From the IMG/VR virus record IMGVR_UViG_3300027396_000028, positions 1-63,426 of that record: DNA of 63,426 nt. One strand, given 5' to 3'. A program made the translations under genes and the position numbers. Of this stretch, positions 30,940-37,690 are shown piece after piece. The notes below the pieces were generated by a model. It did not search any database, had not been told where the DNA came from, and worked only from the letters and a program-made list of their open reading frames with translations. Numbering within the stretch: position 1 is the first letter of the stretch; each line of letters starts with the position of its first letter. This DNA comes from a virus.

Positions 30940-31557
30940 ATGAAATACGCTTATATCAATCCAACTGTGATAGCTGTAGACGACCTGCCAGCAGATGTCT
31001 TTGCCTATCTCAAGAACATGGTAGATACAGCGCATCAAATGACTCAGTTCAACGATGCTGGAGATCAATCCATTAGCATTAGAGGCGGTCAACAGATACA
31101 GCTATTGCCTAACGACTTTGGTCAGGATGTCACTGTATTGAAAAGTTTCGTGGAACAACGATGCTATGATTACATGGATACACTGACTAGACAATCGGGT
31201 AAACCTGATCTAGTCAATCTTGAACCAGAACTTGTGAGTGCCTGGACTATCAGACAAACAGCTGGTAACTATCAGGCCTTACATACACATAACGCACATA
31301 TCAGCGGCAACATCTACATAGATGTTCCAGACCTAGATCCAGGAAGTCAATCTTCAGATGCCAATCTAGAATTTAGATTTCCTGTGGTCAAGGATCCCAG
31401 CAAGTTTACTTTTATAGATCAATTGAGATTTTCTCCGCGACCCATGATGATGGTCATGTTTCCTAGCTATCTTCCACATACAGTATACCCGTGGAATGGA
31501 CAAGGACACAGAACTATTTTGGCATGGGACGTGAAATTAAAGCCAAAAATGGCTTGA
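30940..31557 (+). CDS. 2OG-Fe(II) oxygenase (phage TIGR02466-like)
   Basis: A 205-residue protein. YQALHTHNAHISGNIYIDVP carries the first iron-binding His pair region, and MMMVMFPSYLPHTVYPWNGQGHRTILAWDV the distal His and the 2-oxoglutarate Arg. Frequent in T4-like marine phages; substrate unknown. AAGG precedes the ATG. The stop overlaps the next sigma70 -35 box. Confidence 0.82.
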   Translation: MKYAYINPTVIAVDDLPADVFAYLKNMVDTAHQMTQFNDAGDQSISIRGGQQIQLLPNDFGQDVTVLKSFVEQRCYDYMDTLTRQSGKPDLVNLEPELVSAWTIRQTAGNYQALHTHNAHISGNIYIDVPDLDPGSQSSDANLEFRFPVVKDPSKFTFIDQLRFSPRPMMMVMFPSYLPHTVYPWNGQGHRTILAWDVKLKPKMA

Positions 31558-31582
31558 CAGCATACACAAAATATCGTATTAT
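31554..31582 (+). promoter_or_regulatory. Sigma70-type promoter
   Basis: TTGACA, 17-nt spacer, TATTAT. Expected start near 31589, directly before a GAAA-capped hairpin and a 283-nt leader. Confidence 0.75.
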
Positions 31583-31588
31583 AGAGTT

Positions 31589-31871
31589 GTTGCGTAGGAA
31601 ACTGCGCAGCCGGCGAGGTAAAGGGTAGATGAGGATAGACAATCGTTCGGCTTCATGCCGAGCTCCAATACTGGCAAACAGTCTTGAAAACTGTCCGTGC
31701 TTGTGTGTTCCGATACCAAAATAGAATGTCTGTTGATAGTCGGAAATAAGCAGGCCTCTGTGCTATGTACATTGAGGTTTGTCAAAGGCGTTATCGTTGA
31801 TCCGCCCCTGTCAGTTGTCCGGTCTATTACTTGACCTTTTACCAACCCGTTATTAATCAAAGGAAAAAGAA
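31589..31871 (+). ncRNA. Long structured leader before the 31872 gene
   Basis: 283 nt with no ORF. Begins with TGCGTAG-GAAA-CTGCGCA (31591-31608). Further hairpins are TCGGC/GCCGA near 31648, an anticodon-arm-like ACAGT-CTTGAAA-ACTGT (31678-31694, same loop as tRNA-Ser UGA), TTCCGA/TCGGAA (31708-31745) and GGCG/CGCC near 31788-31806. It looks like a cis-regulatory RNA or a degenerated tRNA, possibly processed. Confidence 0.5.
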
Positions 31872-32444
31872 ATGAACATCACTCTACGCAAGGCAAACGC
31901 ACTACAAACAGCAATCAATGATGCTATCCGTAGCATCAAGGTCGAAACTTCGATCGAACTGAACGAATTCCAAGATGTAGCAGCAGAATTGAAAGCTGCC
32001 AATGACCAACTGTTTGCCAGCGATGCTCGTAGACAGAAGTTGCTGTTGGCTCTTTACAACATCCGCGGTCTAGTAGCCGCAGCCAACGCTACTAATGACA
32101 TCGATCTCAACCTAACCAAGGCTGCGTTCATCGACAAGCGCATCGGCCAGTTGGAAGAAATGGCTAACCAAAAGCCAGTGACTGATGTCGCTGTGCTCAC
32201 AGGCAAGCTGGAAAAGATCAAGAATGACAAGGGCGAACATCGTAGCCGCATTTACGGCTACAGCGATACTGTCGCTACTTCTGTGCTCAGCCAGGAACAG
32301 ATCGACAAGGTCAAGGCTGAGATCTTGAATCTCAAGAAGCAGAAGCAAAAGATCAACGATTCTATCTTGGAAGCTAACATCAAGACAGAAATTCCGTTGA
32401 GCGACGATGTCGCAGAAACATTGAAAGTAGAAAATCTACTGTAA
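31872..32444 (+). CDS. Conserved helical phage protein
   Basis: A 190-residue, largely helical protein (ITLRKANALQTAINDAIRS, AKAEILNLKKQKQKINDSIL). The N-terminal pattern recurs in phage and bacterial proteins of unknown function. AAAGGAAAAAG precedes the ATG. It is the sole gene behind the long structured leader, so its expression may be controlled after transcription. The codons look highly biased, suggesting strong expression. Confidence 0.65.
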   Translation: MNITLRKANALQTAINDAIRSIKVETSIELNEFQDVAAELKAANDQLFASDARRQKLLLALYNIRGLVAAANATNDIDLNLTKAAFIDKRIGQLEEMANQKPVTDVAVLTGKLEKIKNDKGEHRSRIYGYSDTVATSVLSQEQIDKVKAEILNLKKQKQKINDSILEANIKTEIPLSDDVAETLKVENLL

Positions 32445-32450
32445 GTTTAT

Positions 32451-32525
32451 AGCAGGGTAGAGAAGCAGTAACTCACCAGGTTCATACCCTGGAGATCGGT
32501 GGTGCGATTCCACCCCCTGCAACCA
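32451..32525 (+). tRNA. Initiator-like tRNA (CAU)
   Basis: Acceptor AGCAGGG/CCCTGCA with an A1-A72 mismatch, as initiator tRNAs lack the 1:72 pair. The 3' end CTGCAACCA matches that of bacterial tRNA-fMet, and the GAG/CTC D-stem likewise. Anticodon stem CCAGG/CCTGG has two rather than three G-C pairs next to the loop TTCATAC. The T-loop is TGCGATT, so position 55 is G. Confidence 0.72.
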
Positions 32526-32528
32526 GTT

Positions 32529-32605
32529 TCGGAGTGTAGCGCAGCCTGGTAGCGCAACTGGTTTGGGACCAGTGGGTCGGGAGTTCGAATCTCTCCACTC
32601 CGACC
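32529..32605 (+). tRNA. tRNA-Pro (UGG)
   Basis: Acceptor CGGAGTG/CACTCCG, anticodon stem ACTGG/CCAGT with loop TTTGGGA, T-loop TTCGAAT, CCA encoded. Canonical, unlike the copy at 24866. Boundaries within about 1-2 nt. Confidence 0.93.
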
Positions 32606-32621
32606 ATTTATTGAGGTATAT

Positions 32622-32969
32622 ATGAGTGACGGCGGCAAAGGTAGTAAACCAAGACCATTTAGTGTTGATCAAAAGACATTCGATAATAACTGGGATAATA
32701 TCTTTAACAGAAAAAAGAAAACAGACGCAGAACTGTTTGATGAAGCTGTCATGAAAGATGAATACTACGATTTGGAGAATGAAATGCAGATGCCTGTAGA
32801 AGAAAACGCAGATGAAATTGGTAAATGTGGTTGTGGTCGCAGCCCCACTGGTAAGTGTATCGGTTGGCATGGACTGACCGAAGAAGACTATCGAGTCAAG
32901 CTAGCAGAATGGGAAGAAAAGAAACTAAGCGATCGCAAAGTCGCAGCCAGCTATATCAAAGAAGATTAA
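32622..32969 (+). CDS. Phage 'GGKGSxPRP' family protein with Cys-rich motif
   Basis: A 115-residue protein. The start MSDGGKGSKPRPFSV followed by NNWDNIF is a common phage motif of unknown role. The middle is acidic. KCGCGRSPTGKCIGWHGLTEE contains three Cys and a His that could bind metal. GAGG upstream of ATG. The gene lies between tRNAs. Function unknown. Confidence 0.72.
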   Translation: MSDGGKGSKPRPFSVDQKTFDNNWDNIFNRKKKTDAELFDEAVMKDEYYDLENEMQMPVEENADEIGKCGCGRSPTGKCIGWHGLTEEDYRVKLAEWEEKKLSDRKVAASYIKED

Positions 32970-32976
32970 TAAAAAT

Positions 32977-33052
32977 GCGGGTGTAACTCAGTTGGTAGAG
33001 TGATAGCCTTCCAAGCTATATGTCGCGAGTTCGAACCTCGTCGCCCGCTCCA
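32977..33052 (+). tRNA. tRNA-Gly (UCC)
   Basis: Acceptor GCGGGTG/CGCCCGC, anticodon stem ATAGC/GCTAT with loop CTTCCAA, discriminator T, CCA encoded. Confidence 0.94.
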
Positions 33053-33063
33053 GGATTTTTTCT

Positions 33064-33633
33064 ATGATACCGGTCATCGATAGTAACGACATCTTTAAGA
33101 CATATGATTTCAGTTCTGTCATAACACAACAGGATGTCGATCAGGCTATTTCTAGTATCGAGCGTGTCATAGCAGATGGTAACTATTTTGAAAATAGTCC
33201 CAAGTTCCAAACCAAAGAAAACATATTCCAAAGACCAGAATCCTGTTGGTTGAAGTTTCGTATGAGCTTTATATTCAGTGTGTTCATGTATCTAGGACGT
33301 GAAGCAAAGATATCAAATATGATGGCTTGGTCATTTATGACCAATCTACACGGTGCCGAGGATCGAGATAAACTTTGGCATCATCATCACCATAAAACAA
33401 ATACTAACATGCTCAGTGGCATAATGTATCTTCATATACCCGACGATGTTACCAATCGGGATACCTGCGGAACAGAAATGGCTCCAAACGGTCTAGAATC
33501 AGATGACAGACTGTTTATTAGACCATATAATTATACTTGGTTGATATATCCAAGCAGGATATGGCACCGCCCGGGAATAGTACAGAGTAACAACTATAGA
33601 TTCGTATTAGCAGGAGATATCGAATACAGTTAA
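33064..33633 (+). CDS. 2OG-Fe(II) oxygenase-like protein
   Basis: A 189-residue protein. LWHHHHHKTNTNMLSGIMYL provides several candidate iron-binding His, and WLIYPSRIWHRPGIVQSNNYRF the distal His and Arg. Matches the phage oxygenase layout of strand-HxH-strand-H-R. AGGA lies before the ATG. Flanked by tRNAs on both sides. Substrate unknown. Confidence 0.72.
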   Translation: MIPVIDSNDIFKTYDFSSVITQQDVDQAISSIERVIADGNYFENSPKFQTKENIFQRPESCWLKFRMSFIFSVFMYLGREAKISNMMAWSFMTNLHGAEDRDKLWHHHHHKTNTNMLSGIMYLHIPDDVTNRDTCGTEMAPNGLESDDRLFIRPYNYTWLIYPSRIWHRPGIVQSNNYRFVLAGDIEYS

Positions 33634-33639
33634 AAACAT

Positions 33640-33717
33640 CTGCCCGTAGCTCAGCCGGATTAGAGCAACAGCCTTCTAAGCTGTGGGTCGGGGGTTCGAA
33701 TCCCTCCGGGCAGGCCA
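33640..33717 (+). tRNA. tRNA-Arg (UCU)
   Basis: Acceptor CTGCCCG/CGGGCAG, anticodon stem ACAGC/GCTGT with loop CTTCTAA, discriminator G, CCA encoded. Confidence 0.94.
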
Positions 33718-33720
33718 CTA

Positions 33721-33796
33721 CTCTCCGTAGTTCAACAGGATAGAACAAGACACTCCTAAGGTTTAGATGGCTGTTCGAGTCAGCCCGGGGAGGCCA
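33721..33796 (+). tRNA. tRNA-Arg (CCU)
   Basis: Acceptor CTCTCCG/CGGGGAG, anticodon loop CTCCTAA, discriminator G, CCA encoded. The anticodon stem (AGACA/GGTTT) has a mismatch next to the loop. Confidence 0.83.
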
Positions 33797-33799
33797 AAT

Positions 33800-33882
33800 G
33801 CGAGCGTGGAGAAATCGGTAAACTCAGGAGACTTAAAATCTCCCGCTTCGGCTTGTGGGTTCGAGTCCCACCGCTCGCACCA
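33800..33882 (+). tRNA. tRNA-Leu (UAA)
   Basis: Acceptor GCGAGCG/CGCTCGC, anticodon stem GGAGA/TCTCC with loop CTTAAAA, normal long variable arm (GCTTCGGC), CCA encoded. Confidence 0.94.
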
Positions 33883-33885
33883 AAG

Positions 33886-33959
33886 GCTCCTATAGTTAAG
33901 TGGTATAACACATCCTTGGTAAGGATGAATTACAAGTTCAATTCTTGTTGGGAGCACCA
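33886..33959 (+). tRNA. tRNA-Thr (GGU)
   Basis: Acceptor GCTCCTA/TGGGAGC, anticodon stem CATCC/GGATG with loop TTGGTAA, T-arm ACAAG/CTTGT, CCA encoded. Confidence 0.92.
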
Positions 33960-34034
33960 TCTTTATCTGTATGTTTTTAAAGGTATTTGTCCAAAATAAG
34001 TAATAAGTTGGCCTTTAAAAACATGGAGGTTATT

Positions 34035-34538
34035 ATGAGAAACATAGCAATAGTCTGTGTTGCCCTGTTATTAGGTGGCTGTCAGACTACAACACAAGCA
34101 GCTAGACCCTACATGGAAGAAGCACATCGTATGGAGGGCATGGATGCTAAAACTAATCGTAAAGAACTCAAGCATTATATGAATTCGGCCAGAACAGGCA
34201 CCGTAGATCCTTTACATATTCCTTGGTGTGCTGGTTGGGCAAATGCCGTATTACAGAATAATGGAGTACAAGGAACTCATAGTCTAATGGCTCGCAGTTT
34301 CTTGAAATGGGGTCATCCTACACATAATCCACAAGAAGGCGACATCGTGGTTCTGCGTAGAGGTCGAGCCGAATGGAGTGGTCATGTGGGATTCTTCAAA
34401 GGATATGAAGTAGTCGATGGCGTCACTTATGTCAAGGTATTGGGAGGCAATACTGACAAGAGTGTCGCGATCGGATACTTTCCGACTAATTATGTCCTAG
34501 CATTTAGAGCACCAAATTATTCTCCCAAAATGAATTAG
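34035..34538 (+). CDS. Lipoprotein with CHAP/NlpC-like peptidase domain
   Basis: A 167-residue protein from ATG 34035 (GGAGG upstream; the frame opens earlier but without a site). Residues 1-16 are a lipoprotein signal with lipobox LLGGC. The mature part has IPWCAGWANAVLQ with nucleophile Cys65, SFLKWGHP, GDIVVLRRG and SGHVGFFKGY with His117, then VLGGN. This is the TIGR02594-type cysteine peptidase pattern used in peptidoglycan hydrolysis. Membrane-anchored lysis or entry enzyme is likely. The stop overlaps tRNA-Leu(GAG). Confidence 0.83.
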   Translation: MRNIAIVCVALLLGGCQTTTQAARPYMEEAHRMEGMDAKTNRKELKHYMNSARTGTVDPLHIPWCAGWANAVLQNNGVQGTHSLMARSFLKWGHPTHNPQEGDIVVLRRGRAEWSGHVGFFKGYEVVDGVTYVKVLGGNTDKSVAIGYFPTNYVLAFRAPNYSPKMN

Positions 34539-34614
34539 CCCTGGTGGCGGAATCGGTATACGCACTACGTTGAGGTCGTAGGTTTTGCGGGTTCGAATCC
34601 CGCCTAGGGCACCA
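34538..34614 (+). tRNA. tRNA-Leu-like (GAG) with short variable loop
   Basis: Acceptor GCCCTGG/CTAGGGC, Leu-type D-arm (GGCGGAATCGGTATACGC), anticodon stem CTACG/CGTAG with loop TTGAGGT, but only 5 nt of variable loop. CCA encoded. Second Leu tRNA here without the class II arm. Confidence 0.82.
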
Positions 34615-34615
34615 C

Positions 34616-34644
34616 TTGACTTTTCGATCGTTTTTGTGTATAAT
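34616..34644 (+). promoter_or_regulatory. Sigma70-type promoter
   Basis: TTGACT, 17-nt spacer, TATAAT, just after tRNA-Leu(GAG) and before AAGGA and ATG 34674. Starts the early operon. Confidence 0.85.
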
Positions 34645-34673
34645 AAACACATGTTCAATTCTTAAGGACTTTT

Positions 34674-34934
34674 ATGAATCGCGATGAGCATTTTGAGTAT
34701 AACAATGAAGAAGAAGCTGAGATCGCACAGATCAACAGCTTAGTGATGAATATGAACGCAGAGAGAGCACTGCGTGACAAATTGGAAAAGCAACGTTCGC
34801 AACCTTCCGCTGAGTTCTGCGAAGGCTGTGGCGATGAAATTCCAGAACCGCGTAGATTGGCTATACCTGGTGTCACACACTGCGTATACTGCCAAGATCG
34901 AAATGAACGACTGAGCAAACTAACTGCTAAATGA
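34674..34934 (+). CDS. DksA/TraR-type C4 zinc-finger protein
   Basis: An 86-residue protein of the short TraR type. SAEFCEGCGDEIPEPRRLAIPG and HCVYCQDR form the four-Cys zinc finger with the family's IPE-x-R-R. TraR proteins enter the RNA polymerase secondary channel and alter promoter response without ppGpp. The N-terminal acidic helix contains E/D tips. First gene after a strong sigma70 promoter, fitting an early regulator of host transcription. Confidence 0.87.
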   Translation: MNRDEHFEYNNEEEAEIAQINSLVMNMNAERALRDKLEKQRSQPSAEFCEGCGDEIPEPRRLAIPGVTHCVYCQDRNERLSKLTAK

Positions 34935-34945
34935 AAGGGGCCGTC

Positions 34946-35395
34946 ATGGCTAGAGAACGTGCGAAATTGAGCGAAAAGGAAGAACGAATCCTGATCCAAA
35001 GTCAGTTGATGGGTCTTACTACTGCTAACATGATCCGTATCGGTAATCGCCTGCGAGCCATTGATATCGAACGCGAGCAAAAAGAACTGATCAATCGTCT
35101 GATGGAAGGACGTTCTTATAGCAAGCAGACCAATGGTTGGAAAATCGTTGATCAAGATGGTGTGAACTATGAGTTCAACAAGATCAAACTCAAGCGCAAG
35201 ACCAACTATTACGAATCAGCATGGGCTTGGGAAGTCACTATCACTAAGCCAGGTACTAGATTCGTGCCCAAGAAATTGGAGAAAGTTTCTCGCTACAACG
35301 GCAATTACGATGATCCTCCTCAGCGTCTCTGCCCTGACAACAGCAAGGAACTATTTGGAGTATTGAAAGTTTTAAACAACGTAAGGATCTCATGA
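34946..35395 (+). CDS. Phage protein of unknown function (149 aa)
   Basis: ATG 34946 is preceded by AAAGGGG; an in-frame ATG at 34931 overlaps the previous stop. Basic helical N-terminal half (REQKELINRLMEGR) and beta-rich C-terminal half (AWAWEVTITKPGTRFVPKK). No motif recognised. Belongs to the early operon from 34616. Confidence 0.58.
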   Translation: MARERAKLSEKEERILIQSQLMGLTTANMIRIGNRLRAIDIEREQKELINRLMEGRSYSKQTNGWKIVDQDGVNYEFNKIKLKRKTNYYESAWAWEVTITKPGTRFVPKKLEKVSRYNGNYDDPPQRLCPDNSKELFGVLKVLNNVRIS

Positions 35396-35604
35396 TGAAA
35401 GTCTTAGACGTTAGGTGGTTTAGTGGTGGTCATGTGGTAGGCATCGTTCGAGTCGATGTTCCATATGAAGGTATCAAATATTACATAGGTTCAGGAAACG
35501 GTGACGACGAAGCTGTGGATATCGAATACATCTCTGCGTATGGCGCTACATTTCCTAGCGATGTAGGAGATATTTTATTTGGAATAAAAAATGAACAAGA
35601 ATAA
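35395..35604 (+). CDS. Small beta-rich protein (69 aa)
   Basis: AAGGAT is better spaced from ATG 35395 than from ATG 35392. The product reads VLDVRWFSGGHVVGIVRVDV then YYIGSGNGDDEAVDIEYI, alternating strands, with no motif I recognise. Overlaps the previous stop and the next small ORF. Confidence 0.55.
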   Translation: MKVLDVRWFSGGHVVGIVRVDVPYEGIKYYIGSGNGDDEAVDIEYISAYGATFPSDVGDILFGIKNEQE

Positions 35605-35683
35605 ACTGTATTGTGTGACTTGTTTTGGACCCTTCGCTCGTTTCCGGCAGAACGGTGTGTGGCACGTGAATCATAGGTGCTGA
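35591..35683 (+). CDS. Very small Cys/His-rich protein (30 aa)
   Basis: Short frame starting in the end of the previous gene: LYCVTCFGPFARF and WHVNHRC. Two CxxC cysteines plus H-x3-H-x-C would suit a single zinc site. It fills the gap to 35685 with tight overlaps, supporting expression. Function unknown. Confidence 0.42.
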   Translation: MNKNKLYCVTCFGPFARFRQNGVWHVNHRC

Positions 35684-35684
35684 A

Positions 35685-35900
35685 ATGACTATAGAAGATT
35701 TACAACATATTTTTCAGCCTCAGATTGACGAAGGCACAACCAAACTCTACTATATGTTAGTAGACGCATTTACGCCTGACTCAGGTATTACTGGTACGGT
35801 GTTGCGACACGATGTAAACGATCTCGAATCTCTGTTACCCATGCTGGACTGTTTTCAATACGCTGGAACTAGAGCAAGAATGCCAAGGTTTAGAAAATGA
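35685..35900 (+). CDS. Small acidic protein (71 aa)
   Basis: ATG one base after the preceding TGA. Product contains IEDLQHIFQPQIDEG, YYMLVDAFTPDSGITG and LLPMLDCFQYAG. No recognised motif. Part of the same early operon. Confidence 0.55.
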   Translation: MTIEDLQHIFQPQIDEGTTKLYYMLVDAFTPDSGITGTVLRHDVNDLESLLPMLDCFQYAGTRARMPRFRK

Positions 35901-35909
35901 CGCCAGAAT

Positions 35910-35972
35910 ATGGCGGCAGGTAGGTCGACAGCGGCACGGCTGATTAAAGAACATTTCGGAGTTGAAGAATGA
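35910..35972 (+). CDS. Possible 20-codon ORF
   Basis: MAAGRSTAARLIKEHFGVEE, ending in an ATGA overlap with the next gene. Fills the gap between two genes with a helical, basic-then-acidic peptide. Coding status uncertain. Confidence 0.3.
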   Translation: MAAGRSTAARLIKEHFGVEE

Positions 35973-36532
35973 AACCGTGGATACAGAACGTAAGCCTTAG
36001 CGATGTCCGTAAGGGATTCCACATCGACGCTGGTATCAATTCTATGTTGATCCAGATCGTAGATCCCGGTATGGAGTTTCCTACACCTTCTTATCAATTC
36101 CGCGAGGTCCATCAATTTGAATTCTTGGATGTCGAAGAAAAAGATGAGGTCTTGGAAGAAGCCATGCGATGCTCGCATGAGCAGGCAGCTGAACTAGTAC
36201 GACTGCTAGAACATGCGATGGAACAGCATATGAATGTAGTTGTCCATTGTGTAGCCGGAGTCTGTCGTTCGGGTGCTGTCTGTGAAATCGGTGTCATGAT
36301 GGGCTTCCGAGACACAGAAGCTTTCCGTAGCCCTAATCTTCTAGTCAAGCATCGCATGATGAAACAGTTAGGTTGGACCTACGACGAGAATGAACCTCAT
36401 ACCATCAATGGTTATACTACTGATGCGGGGATCGTTCTTCCTAAGACCATAGACTGGGATACTGATAACGAAAAGGTCTTTACACTAGCGGCAGAACGTC
36501 GTGAGCGTAGACAGCGTGAAGGCGATATTTAA
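35969..36532 (+). CDS. Protein tyrosine/dual-specificity phosphatase-like protein
   Basis: A 187-residue protein. NVVVHCVAGVCRSGAVCEIG contains the phosphatase P-loop HCxxGxxR with Cys94 and Arg100. The family dephosphorylates phosphotyrosine or other phosphoesters through a Cys intermediate. The C-terminal tail is acidic then Arg-rich (AAERRERRQREGDI). Possible role in reprogramming host signalling or RNA 5' ends; substrate unknown. Confidence 0.8.
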   Translation: MKPWIQNVSLSDVRKGFHIDAGINSMLIQIVDPGMEFPTPSYQFREVHQFEFLDVEEKDEVLEEAMRCSHEQAAELVRLLEHAMEQHMNVVVHCVAGVCRSGAVCEIGVMMGFRDTEAFRSPNLLVKHRMMKQLGWTYDENEPHTINGYTTDAGIVLPKTIDWDTDNEKVFTLAAERRERRQREGDI

Positions 36533-36571
36533 ACTGTGGCTTTTTTACAACAGCCCTGTAACCTATTTTGG

Positions 36572-36600
36572 TTGACAGGGTTTCTTTTTGGTGCTACAAT
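36572..36600 (+). promoter_or_regulatory. Sigma70-type promoter
   Basis: TTGACA, 17-nt spacer, TACAAT with extended TGC. Precedes ATG 36636. Confidence 0.83.
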
Positions 36601-36635
36601 AGACAAAGAATGAAAGTAAAAGAAAGAGGGCGAGT

Positions 36636-37070
36636 ATGTCAGTATTCAAAGATTTGATCGGAAAAAGAATCAACGGAGTGTTCGTTGGTAACGAAAACTG
36701 GAGCCTTGTGTTCCGTACGACCGATGGTAAGTTCTATCGTTACGACACTAGAAATGATTGCTGTAACAGTGTGTGGGTAAATCATATCACTGGTGTCGAC
36801 TGTGTGGGTAAAGGCGACTCCTTTGACATCATCAAAGGTGCTCTTGTTATCGACACCGAAGACAAAGGATGGGGTGAGAACCGAAGCGACGACGAAGACG
36901 GTTACGAAGTCATCCAAGATGGCTTCTGGACTATCAAGACCGACCGAGGTTATATCGATATCGAAGTTCGTAACAGCCACAATGGTTACTACGGCGGCGA
37001 CATCGAGTTCCAAGAAAACGAAGGTGTTTCAGATATCGACAACTTCAAACAAGTATTAGAAGATTTTTAA
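36636..37070 (+). CDS. Phage DUF7448-like protein
   Basis: A 144-residue protein: LIGKRINGVFV, LVFRTTDGKFYRYDTRNDCCNSVWVNHI and GYYGGDIEFQENE. The 'DGxxYR...DCC.SV.V..I' pattern occurs in many phages; function unknown. First gene of the unit containing the metallophosphoesterase and P-loop kinase, so the three may act together. Confidence 0.7.
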   Translation: MSVFKDLIGKRINGVFVGNENWSLVFRTTDGKFYRYDTRNDCCNSVWVNHITGVDCVGKGDSFDIIKGALVIDTEDKGWGENRSDDEDGYEVIQDGFWTIKTDRGYIDIEVRNSHNGYYGGDIEFQENEGVSDIDNFKQVLEDF

Positions 37071-37084
37071 GAAAGGAGGGCACA

Positions 37085-37690
37085 ATGCCTAGTGTATTTT
37101 TAGTTAGCGATACGCACTTTGGTCACGCAGGTGTGTGCCGCTTCACACGTAACGACGGTGTTACAAAGTTGCGTCCATGGACTGATCCAGACGAAATGGA
37201 TGAAGCTATGGTCAAGGCTTGGAACGAACGTGTCAAGCCCACGGACAAGGTCTATCATTTAGGCGACGTGGTTATAAACCGCAAGGCAATGAAGACATTG
37301 GCTCGGTTGAACGGTGACAAGGTCTTGATCCGTGGTAACCACGATATCTTCCGTGACGACGAGTACAGACAGTACTTCCGTGAGTTACGAGCATATCATG
37401 TTATGAACGGGATGATCTTAAGCCATATTCCTGTACACAGTGACAGCTTGGGACGTTTTGGTGTTAACATTCACGGACACTTACACGCAAACCGCGTTAA
37501 GAAAGCTCGTGGCGTTGATGCTCGCACAGGAGAAATCTTGTACAGCGAGGAAAACGATGTTCGTTATCATTGCGTCTGCGTAGAACAGACTCCGGACTTT
37601 GCGCCTATATTGTTTGAAGATGTTATCAAGAACATCGAAGCAGAAGGTGGAAGTGTTGGATTTCGAAACGGCAACGGTCCGGAGATGTAA
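37085..37690 (+). CDS. Calcineurin-like metallophosphoesterase
   Basis: A 201-residue protein with the full motif set: SDTHFGH near residue 8, YHLGDVV, IRGNHD and IHGHLHANR. Two metals are expected. Family members cleave phosphomonoesters or diesters, including nucleic acid and nucleotide substrates. AAGGAGG precedes the ATG; the stop overlaps the next ATG (TAATG). Confidence 0.9.
   Translation: MPSVFLVSDTHFGHAGVCRFTRNDGVTKLRPWTDPDEMDEAMVKAWNERVKPTDKVYHLGDVVINRKAMKTLARLNGDKVLIRGNHDIFRDDEYRQYFRELRAYHVMNGMILSHIPVHSDSLGRFGVNIHGHLHANRVKKARGVDARTGEILYSEENDVRYHCVCVEQTPDFAPILFEDVIKNIEAEGGSVGFRNGNGPEM

Noticed and set aside
24822-33960. Several minus-strand ORFs of 60-100 codons across the tRNA cluster, some with G-x-E-P-x-type segments
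   Set aside because: They are antisense readings of tRNA T-arms and anticodon arms, a well-known source of false proteins.
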